Made by a program: the position numbers and the translations under genes
Part shown: in pieces, positions 1 to 4,617 of the stretch
Layout of the letters: every line of letters begins with the position of its first letter
Position numbering within the stretch: the first letter of the stretch is position 1
Assembly (NCBI GenBank): GCA_018822065.1
Contig: JAHJKV010000085.1
Span: 1 to 5,389, forward strand
Direction: 5' to 3'
Length of the DNA: 5,389 nt
Source of the DNA: Pseudomonadota bacterium
GTDB taxonomy: Bacteria > Desulfobacterota > Desulfovibrionia > Desulfovibrionales > Desulfovibrionaceae
The notes under the pieces: generated by a model
Seen by the model: the letters and a program-made list of their open reading frames with translations, nothing else
Database searches by the model: none
Told to the model about the DNA's origin: nothing

Positions 1-286
1 GCTTGTTCACAAAAACTCCGGCGTCCATGGGTTCCCGGACCAGGGTGATGTCATACCGCTGGCGCATCTGCTCCGCCACCCAGGTATCCACCCACTTGTT
101 CACATGGGTGAAGCCGCCATACATGTAAAACCGAACCTCGGTCCCCCTGGCGGCACCTTCGATGGTCGCCCAATCAGCCGTTAGCAGATCCGAATCAGCC
201 GTAGCCTCCGGGGTCGCCTTATCGGCTCCCTCGCCCGCACACCCGGCCAGAAGCAGAACCATCACAAGCATCAGCAATCGTTTCAT
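1..286 (-). CDS. ABC transporter substrate-binding lipoprotein, YnjB-like (N-terminal part, runs off left edge)
   Basis: Only the first 95 residues are in the window; the gene continues past base 1. The start is an ATG at 284-286, preceded by AGGGGG at 291-296, which shares bases with the TAG stop of the ATPase gene upstream. Residues 1-15 form a short lipoprotein signal peptide (MKR, then a hydrophobic run) ending in a lipobox L-A-G-C with C16 as the lipidated residue. A short Glu/Ala/Thr/Asp linker follows, then W39, a G-x-x-V-R-F strand (48-53), Y-G-G (56-58), N-x-W-x-D (63-67) and R-Y-D-I-T-L (77-82). This pattern resembles, from memory, the start of mature E. coli YnjB, a binding protein of an ABC importer with uncertain substrate. 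The role would be to capture a solute on the outer face of the inner membrane and deliver it to a permease energised by the adjacent ATPase. The lipoprotein call is firm; the YnjB assignment is moderate and the substrate is unknown. Confidence 0.78.
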   Translation of the reverse strand, partial: MKRLLMLVMVLLLAGCAGEGADKATPEATADSDLLTADWATIEGAARGTEVRFYMYGGFTHVNKWVDTWVAEQMRQRYDITLVREPMDAGVFVNK

Positions 287-294
287 GAATCCCC

Positions 295-1254
295 CTAGGC
301 TTCGAGGCAGTCGCGGACCGCAATGCGGACTCGCCCGCCCTGGGTGACAGCATCAAATTGTCCGTAGGCAACGAGAACTACCCCTTCGATCTCCACAATA
401 TATTTGGTATAATGACCGGCAAAAACAACATCACGCACCAACCCGGCCCCCTGCTCGTCCGCCTTGAGCGCCAGGCATTCGGGTCGCACCAGAAGCGTCC
501 CGTTGCAAGCCGCCAGAGGAGGCAATTCCAGCAAGGAGTGCAAGGCAGGGCCTATTTCATTCATTGGTCCCAAAAACTCCCCGGCCTCACGATTCACCGG
601 GTGCACATAGACCTCGCTGGCCGTATCATACTGCACCAGCCGTCCCCCAAGCATGACCCCGATACGGTCGCTCATGACAAAAGCCTCTTCCAGGTCGTGG
701 GTCACGGAGATGGTCGTCACCCCAAAGGCTTTCTGAGTGTCACGAATGAACTCGGCGGTTTCCATCTTCAGGTTGCGATCCAGGTTGGCAAAGGGCTCGT
801 CCAGCAAGAGCAGCATGGGGTTGACCACCATGGCCCGACCCAGGGCGACTCGCTGCTTCTGCCCGGCGGAAAGCTGGCTGGGGTAACTCTCCCGCCTATC
901 CGCCAGATGAAAATAACCCAGCACCTCCATCACCTTCGCCTCAACCTCTGGCTGGGGCAGCTTGCGCGTGCGCAACCCAAAAGCCACGTTCTCAAAGACC
1001 GTGAGGTTGGGGAAGAGGATGTAGTCCTGGAAGACCAGAATGACGGGATTGTCGCGGCTGGGACTGGTGGCAAAGTGGAGGCTGCCCGAATCCGGCTCGT
1101 CCAGACCTGCAATGATCTTGAGAAGCGTGGTCTTGCCCACGCCTGATGGACCGATGATCGAGACGATCTCGCCTTGTTCGACAGCAAAGGAGACACTGTC
1201 CAGAACTGTCTGACGGCCAAAACTCCGGGAAAGTTCACTTACGCCAAAAAACAT
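295..1254 (-). CDS. ABC transporter ATP-binding protein (CysA/PotA/YnjD-type importer ATPase with TOBE tail)
   Basis: This 319-residue protein has every motif of a functional importer ATPase: Walker A GPSGVGKT (35-42), Q-loop Gln76 in V-F-Q-D, signature L-S-A-G-Q (128-132), Walker B LLLLDEP (148-154), D-loop N-L-D (157-159) and switch His186. The signature has Ala where LSGGQ has the first Gly, a tolerated variation. After about residue 230 comes a C-terminal region with V-R-P-E (256-259) and beta-rich sequence to the end, typical of the TOBE regulatory domain of CysA/PotA/FbpC-like ATPases. It would hydrolyse ATP on the cytoplasmic face to drive solute import. The ATG at 1252-1254 lies inside the end of the phosphotransferase gene, a 16-bp overlap with only a weak ribosome site, which points to translational coupling. 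The lipoprotein gene starts 8 bp after its stop. No permease lies between them, so it is expected beyond the left edge. ATPase identity is certain; transported solute is not. Confidence 0.95.
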   Translation of the reverse strand: MFFGVSELSRSFGRQTVLDSVSFAVEQGEIVSIIGPSGVGKTTLLKIIAGLDEPDSGSLHFATSPSRDNPVILVFQDYILFPNLTVFENVAFGLRTRKLPQPEVEAKVMEVLGYFHLADRRESYPSQLSAGQKQRVALGRAMVVNPMLLLLDEPFANLDRNLKMETAEFIRDTQKAFGVTTISVTHDLEEAFVMSDRIGVMLGGRLVQYDTASEVYVHPVNREAGEFLGPMNEIGPALHSLLELPPLAACNGTLLVRPECLALKADEQGAGLVRDVVFAGHYTKYIVEIEGVVLVAYGQFDAVTQGGRVRIAVRDCLEA

Positions 1255-2198
1255 TCGATCTCGTCCAGGTACCAGCGAATACGTTCAAACGTCTTCTCAT
1301 CCCGCAGCTCCCGTCCTGGGCGGGTATACTCGTAGTAGGCCATGAAACACCAGGACAGGGCCCGGAGCAAAATGGTGCGCTCTAATATCTCGGTTCGCCT
1401 GGACAGGGTGTCCAGGTCAGTGTCCAGTCCGGATTCCTCGCGGTATACCTCAAGAAATCGAAGCCGATCCGTAGGGCTGATGCGGTGTTCGGATTTCCAC
1501 AGTGTGGTGGTGGGCACAAGAAAATGCCCCAGGTCCTGGTAGCGATGCGAGACCACCGCCTTTTCCCAGTCCACCAGCCAACCGTCCATGCCATCGACGA
1601 TGAAATTGCCCGAATTGACCTCTGTATTGACGATCACCATGGATTCTGAAGCAAATTCGTCCTCCGTGGCCAGATGCAGGTCCATGATCTCGTCATAGTA
1701 TCGTTGCAGGCGCTCTCGTACTGCGTTCAGAGGATGATCTGGAAAACGCATGAATAGGCCATAAGATTCCTGAGCAATGTCGAAAACGGGTTCGGACTGC
1801 ACCAGGAGTTCGGGCGATACAGGCTGGGAATGCACACGGGCAAAGATACGCGCCGCGATCTCCAGATGTGCATCGTAAAGGAAAGGACCACCGGGAATGT
1901 AGTCCATGAGCAGCACCGGCCCCAGGCCCAGGGCAGCAGGTTGTACCCGGTGCACCCGCGGCGTGACCCCGGAGTCCTCAAGGGCTTTGAGCACCGTGTA
2001 TTCGTACTGGATCTGCCCATTGCCGAGACCAAGCTGGGAATCATGGTTGATACGCAGGACATACTTGCCGTCTGCAGCATTAACCAGATAATTTTCGTTA
2101 TACTCGCCTGCGGCCAGGAAGCTGACCTGGTCGGCCCCTGCCAGATCAAGCCAGCCAGAACCGGAGAGAAAGTTGTAAACTGCCTGTGTTTTTTGCAT
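1239..2198 (-). CDS. APH/choline-kinase-fold phosphotransferase with altered catalytic loop
   Basis: The protein is 319 residues from the preferred ATG at 2196-2198, chosen because AGGA (2204-2207) sits 5 bases upstream. A TTG 36 bases further upstream is in frame but lacks a good site. The fold reads as aminoglycoside phosphotransferase/choline kinase (Pfam APH): N-lobe loop G-E-Y-N-E-N-Y (31-37), strand Y-V-L-R-I (46-50), a helix around Y65-E66-Y67, hinge L-L-M-D-Y-I-P-G-G (96-104), R-V-H-S (121-124), catalytic loop N-T-E-V-N-S-G-N (191-198) and metal-binding L-V-D-W-E (208-212), then a helical C-terminus. Members transfer phosphate from ATP to hydroxyls of small molecules such as choline, thiamine or aminoglycosides. 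Here the usual H-G-D of the catalytic loop is N-T-E, so the catalytic Asp is replaced by Glu193, while Asn198 and Asp210 are kept. It is the first gene of an operon with an ABC transporter, so it probably acts on the imported solute rather than giving antibiotic resistance. The family is clear; substrate and activity are unknown. Confidence 0.88.
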   Translation of the reverse strand: MQKTQAVYNFLSGSGWLDLAGADQVSFLAAGEYNENYLVNAADGKYVLRINHDSQLGLGNGQIQYEYTVLKALEDSGVTPRVHRVQPAALGLGPVLLMDYIPGGPFLYDAHLEIAARIFARVHSQPVSPELLVQSEPVFDIAQESYGLFMRFPDHPLNAVRERLQRYYDEIMDLHLATEDEFASESMVIVNTEVNSGNFIVDGMDGWLVDWEKAVVSHRYQDLGHFLVPTTTLWKSEHRISPTDRLRFLEVYREESGLDTDLDTLSRRTEILERTILLRALSWCFMAYYEYTRPGRELRDEKTFERIRWYLDEIECFLA

Positions 2199-2203
2199 TA
2201 TTA

Positions 2204-2207
2204 TCCT
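2204..2207 (-). promoter_or_regulatory. Ribosome binding site deciding the phosphotransferase start
   Basis: On the minus strand AGGA is followed by five bases (TAATA) and then ATG at 2198-2196. The alternative in-frame TTG at 2234-2232 has no purine-rich site at suitable spacing, so the 319-residue product is preferred over a 331-residue one. Confidence 0.6.
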
Positions 2208-2271
2208 AGTGACATAATGTGCTCGACTGGGCAAATTCTTTTTATCTGTGCGAAAAGCCCTTAATTTCTAC

Positions 2272-2299
2272 TTGTCATTTTATCAGTAATAGTTATCAT
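2272..2299 (+). promoter_or_regulatory. Candidate sigma-70 promoter of the ferredoxin gene
   Basis: TTGTCA (2272-2277, 5 of 6 matches to TTGACA) and TATCAT (2294-2299, 4 of 6 to TATAAT) are separated by 16 bases. Transcription would begin near 2305, giving a leader of only about a dozen bases that barely includes the AGGAGG ribosome site. This short leader is the main reason for doubt. No better pair is visible further upstream. Confidence 0.33.
2284..2298. promoter_or_regulatory. Possible Fur-box-like 7-1-7 palindrome over the ferredoxin promoter
   Basis: CAGTAAT-A-GTTATCA matches the 7-1-7 Fur consensus TGATAAT-n-ATTATCA at 10 of 14 positions (4 of 7 left, 6 of 7 right). It overlaps the candidate -10 element, where a repressor would block transcription. 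In an AT-rich intergenic region such a match can occur by chance, so this is only suggestive of iron control. Confidence 0.22.
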
Positions 2300-2316
2300 G
2301 AACAAAGGAGGCATTA

Positions 2317-2523
2317 ATGTCACATACTGAAACTTCCAAGGAAATCGGTCTTGATCTGGCACATTGCTCTTGTTGCCAGGGCTGCGTTGAAATTAATCCT
2401 GATATATTCGAATGGGATGACAATAACGACATGCCCCACCTGCTCAAGGACAAGGCCACGGAAGAGGAATTGCAGGAAATCATGGCCTGCTGCCCCAAGG
2501 ACTGCATTTATCTTCTGGAATAA
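2317..2523 (+). CDS. Ferredoxin, small single [4Fe-4S] cluster type
   Basis: The 68-residue acidic protein has the mono-cluster ferredoxin pattern C17-x2-C20-x2-C23 in the first third and C59-P60 near the end, which together supply four ligands for one [4Fe-4S] cluster. The Q-G-C-V-E-I-N-P-D-I-F stretch after the first three cysteines is typical of this family (C-x-x-C-P-x-x-F type). It is a soluble low-potential electron carrier in the cytoplasm. Three further cysteines are present (C19, C58, C63); C63 lies where relatives usually have Ala or another small residue, so the C-terminus reads C-C-P-K-D-C. The start has a near-ideal ribosome site, AAAGGAGG at 2304-2311, 5 bases before the ATG. 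It is divergent from the transport operon and convergent with the HsdR_N-like gene, so it is probably transcribed alone. Its redox partner cannot be inferred from position. Confidence 0.93.
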   Translation: MSHTETSKEIGLDLAHCSCCQGCVEINPDIFEWDDNNDMPHLLKDKATEEELQEIMACCPKDCIYLLE

Positions 2524-2529
2524 TGAAAC

Positions 2530-3090
2530 CTAGCCCTTGACCGGACCCTTGCAATCCGAAGAGCAGCACTGGTCTACCAGGAAGCCGCAGTAAGTGTGAA
2601 AGATACGTGAAAGCTTGACGCGATCATCGTCCGTGAGCGGCGTCACATCCTGGTATGACGCCAGTGTGAGCAGCGACTCGTAGACCGGAATGGCTTGCAT
2701 GCCTTGGGCCAGTATGTGGCCCCGGTTGTCCATGAGCGAAGCGTTCATGGTATCGGTGACCAGGGCCAGGGGCGCAGGGCCGCCGTTGATAAGCCGCGCC
2801 GCCACAGCGGTCTCCCGCTCGAAACTTCCCACCTTGCCGGAACAGAACACCACGACAAGCAGCGGCTTTCCCGCCTCGTCCACCAGCACCAGGTCGATAG
2901 CCCGGCTATACCGGTCGCCGTCTATCTCATAGCCAAGCTCCACCTTGGAACGCAGCCGATCCTTGGGATAGCCCCGCTCTTCCACCAGCAACTTCGCTAG
3001 AGCCTGACGAAACTCCTCATAGGTCGTCTCAAGAAGCTCCTCGCCGGTCAAATAATCCCGAATGGTCCCGCCCAGACTGACTTCATGCAT
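2530..3090 (-). CDS. Stand-alone HsdR_N-like (type I restriction R-subunit N-terminal domain) protein, probably catalytically inactive
   Basis: This 186-residue protein begins at ATG 3088-3090 with AGGAGG (3097-3102) six bases upstream. Residues 24-115 resemble the HSDR_N_2 domain, a PD-(D/E)xK nuclease fold: T-Y-E-E-F-R-Q-A-L (23-31), E-R-G-Y-P-K (38-43), V-E-L-G-Y-E-I (50-56), R-A-I-D-L-V (63-68), strand L-L-V-V-V-F-C-S-G (77-85), then A-A-R-L-I (97-101) and A-L-V-T-D (109-113). D66 fits the conserved catalytic Asp, but the place expected to carry E-x-K reads F82-C83-S84, so metal-dependent cleavage seems lost. There is no helicase part, no HsdM or HsdS nearby, and the protein is far shorter than a real R subunit (about 1000 residues). 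The C-terminus has four cysteines (C168, C175, C176, C180), possibly a metal site. It follows the nuo terminator and has no clear promoter of its own. Fold assignment is moderate; function is unknown. Confidence 0.82.
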   Translation of the reverse strand: MHEVSLGGTIRDYLTGEELLETTYEEFRQALAKLLVEERGYPKDRLRSKVELGYEIDGDRYSRAIDLVLVDEAGKPLLVVVFCSGKVGSFERETAVAARLINGGPAPLALVTDTMNASLMDNRGHILAQGMQAIPVYESLLTLASYQDVTPLTDDDRVKLSRIFHTYCGFLVDQCCSSDCKGPVKG

Positions 3091-3120
3091 GCTTCGCCTC
3101 CTCTCATAAATATAACCACA

Positions 3121-3158
3121 AAACCGAAAAAGGGGAACTTCCGAAGAAGCTCCCCTTT
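3121..3158 (-). terminator. Intrinsic terminator of the nuo operon
   Basis: Read on the minus strand, arms at 3158-3146 and 3141-3129 form a 13-bp stem (AAAGGGGAGCUUC with GAAGUUCCCCUUU, one G-U pair). The loop is UUCG closed by C-G, the very stable C(UUCG)G tetraloop. The stem runs into TTTTT (3131-3127) and, after CGG, another T run. It lies 20 bp past the nuoN stop and so ends the nuo transcript. The opposite strand lacks a T tract after the stem, so the signal is directional. Confidence 0.92.
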
Positions 3159-3178
3159 GGATTGCAGGATGGTGTGTT

Positions 3179-4603
3179 CTATGGAGTCAGGGTCTTGCCG
3201 GCTTCCAGCGCGAGGTTGAAGATCGGCTGGGGCACGATGCCCATGATGAACACGATGGCGGCCAGGATGCCCGCGCCGCAAACCGCGAAGGTCGAGTTAT
3301 CCGGCAGCGGGGTGTCTTCCTTGGCCTCGTGGGTGTAGGCATGACGCACCAGCGACAGGTAGTAGAAAATCGCGATGGCGCTGTTCGCTGCCAATACGAT
3401 GACCAGCCAGTTGTAGCCATTGTTCCAGGCAGCGGTCATCAGGAAGAGCTTGCCCATGAAGCCCATGAGCGGCGGCAGGCCGACCAGAGCAAAGGCACCG
3501 ACAGCAAGCGAGAAGGCCAACGCCGGAGCGCGCTTGTAGAGCCCGTCCAGGTCGTCCAGCTTCAGGTTGCGGCCATCAGCGGCCACCCGGCAAACCACCC
3601 AGAAGACAAGCAGGTTCATGAGCACATAGGCCACACAGTAGAAGGCGGCGGCAGAGAGCCCTTCGGCGGTTCCGGCCACCAGGCCCACGGTGATGTACCC
3701 GGCATGGGCCACAGAGGAGAAGCCAAGCAGGCGCTTGAGATCGGTCTGGGCCAGGGCCGAGAGGTTGCCGAAGGTCATGGACAGGGCACCAAGCACCGCA
3801 AGCACCGTGGTGATCTCCAGGCCAGGCTGGATGAATTGGGCCATGCGGATGAGGATGACCACTGCGCCCACCTTGGGCAGGGTCGCCACGTAGGCGGCTG
3901 TCTCGTTGCTTGCGCCCTGGTACACGTCCGGGCACCAGAAGTGGAACGGGAAGAGCGCCAGCTTGTAGAACATGCCTGCCAGGAACATGGTCAGGCCGAC
4001 CACGCCCATGGGGCTGCCAGCAAAGGACCAGTTCTTCAAGGCCAGATCGGCGATGTAGGTGGTGTTTTGTGCGGCCAGGACATAGCTCAACCCGAACAAG
4101 GCGATGGCCGTGGCGACCGCACCGAACAGGATGTACTTGATACCCGCCTCCGCAGCCTGCTTGCTTCCAGCCCGAAGGGGGATGATGGCATAGAGGCTGT
4201 AGGAGCTGATCTCAAGAGCCATGTAGATGGTGATGAGTTCCACTGCTGAACAGAGCATCATCAGTCCCCAGGCGGAGAGCGCCAGGAACATGAAGTAGTC
4301 TGCCCTCTTGCCTTCCTGGAGGGTCGGCTGACGGGTGGCGTTCAGGCAGCAGATGAAGAAGCCGAAGGCAATGATCACCTTGAGGAACTGGGACATGGCG
4401 TCCACCTTGTACACGCCGTAGAACATGAGCTGCGGCTCAGTCCAGAAGGCGGGTACGGTGACGAAGATGCCGAGGCCTGCGAAGAAGGGAATCCACTTCT
4501 CCACGGGCGGCTCGTAGTCTTTGCCCAGGCTCCAGATGAACAGAGCCGTGATCAACAGGAGCATATACAGCTCCGGAGCGATTGCGACAAGATTGAGATT
4601 CAC
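3179..4603 (-). CDS. nuoN: NADH-quinone oxidoreductase subunit N (complex I, antiporter-like membrane subunit)
   Basis: The product has 474 residues from the preferred GTG start and the normal NuoN length. It is a polytopic inner-membrane protein with about 14 hydrophobic helices and belongs to the Mrp-antiporter-like proton-channel subunits. Family motifs, numbered from the GTG start, are Y-M-A-L-E (E131, the conserved helix-5 glutamate), E-A-G-I-K-Y (K156), F-Y-K-L-A-L-F-P-F-H-F-W with K214 and H221 followed by P-D-V-Y-Q-G-A, D-L-K-R-L-L-G-F-S-S-V-A-H (K290, H300) and G-L-P-P-L-M-G-F-M-G-K (K385). These buried charged residues form the proton path, and none is missing. The start needs care: TTG at 4607-4609 is only 2 bases from the AGGGAG ribosome site, whereas GTG at 4601-4603 is 8 bases away, so GTG is preferred (476 residues if TTG is used). 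It follows nuoM by 12 bp and is the last gene of the operon, as the terminator just downstream shows. Confidence 0.96.
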   Translation of the reverse strand: MNLNLVAIAPELYMLLLITALFIWSLGKDYEPPVEKWIPFFAGLGIFVTVPAFWTEPQLMFYGVYKVDAMSQFLKVIIAFGFFICCLNATRQPTLQEGKRADYFMFLALSAWGLMMLCSAVELITIYMALEISSYSLYAIIPLRAGSKQAAEAGIKYILFGAVATAIALFGLSYVLAAQNTTYIADLALKNWSFAGSPMGVVGLTMFLAGMFYKLALFPFHFWCPDVYQGASNETAAYVATLPKVGAVVILIRMAQFIQPGLEITTVLAVLGALSMTFGNLSALAQTDLKRLLGFSSVAHAGYITVGLVAGTAEGLSAAAFYCVAYVLMNLLVFWVVCRVAADGRNLKLDDLDGLYKRAPALAFSLAVGAFALVGLPPLMGFMGKLFLMTAAWNNGYNWLVIVLAANSAIAIFYYLSLVRHAYTHEAKEDTPLPDNSTFAVCGAGILAAIVFIMGIVPQPIFNLALEAGKTLTP

Positions 4604-4611
4604 GTCCAAAG

Positions 4612-4617
4612 CTCCCT
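4612..4617 (-). promoter_or_regulatory. Ribosome binding site deciding the nuoN start
   Basis: AGGGAG on the minus strand overlaps the TAG stop of nuoM (4616-4618). It lies 8 bases from GTG (4603-4601) but only 2 from TTG (4609-4607), so it favours GTG. Sharing bases with the nuoM stop suggests coupled translation. Confidence 0.6.

Larger units (their letters stand above)
2199..2316. other. Divergent intergenic region between the transport operon and the ferredoxin gene
   Basis: This 118-bp stretch is clearly richer in A+T than the flanking genes and must carry the control signals for both divergent transcripts. On the plus strand I find one credible promoter with an overlapping palindrome. 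On the minus strand, towards the phosphotransferase, I could not find a -35/-10 pair better than chance. There is a 9-bp palindrome ACATAATGT at 2212-2220 close to the phosphotransferase ribosome site, which may be incidental. No TPP or other riboswitch core is recognisable. Confidence 0.5.

Noticed and set aside
358..1146. 262-codon open frame on the plus strand
   Set aside because: It lies wholly antisense to the ABC ATPase, which has all its motifs. The translation has no recognisable domain and an unnatural Gln/His/Gly-rich composition; it is a shadow of a GC-rich gene.
1239..2198. Aminoglycoside resistance gene
   Set aside because: The APH fold is shared with choline, thiamine and many other small-molecule kinases; the altered catalytic loop and operon with a transporter argue for a metabolic role.
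2229..2260. GGGC/GCCC inverted repeat with inner CTTTT/AAAAG arms, as an attenuator in the phosphotransferase leader
   Set aside because: The arms are short, the register is not continuous and there is no following T tract; stability would be low.
2199..2316. TPP riboswitch upstream of the phosphotransferase, suggested by a possible thiamine substrate
   Set aside because: The leader lacks the conserved CUGAGA and other THI-box cores and is too short and AT-rich for the structure.
2530..3090. Type I restriction-modification system
   Set aside because: Only a 186-residue N-terminal-like domain is present, with no helicase, HsdM or HsdS gene in the window and a lost E-x-K motif; a defence role is not supported.
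3329..4249. 306-codon open frame on the plus strand
   Set aside because: It is antisense to nuoN, extremely rich in Gly, Gln, His and Glu with no fold pattern, and has no ribosome site. nuoN is certain in this region.
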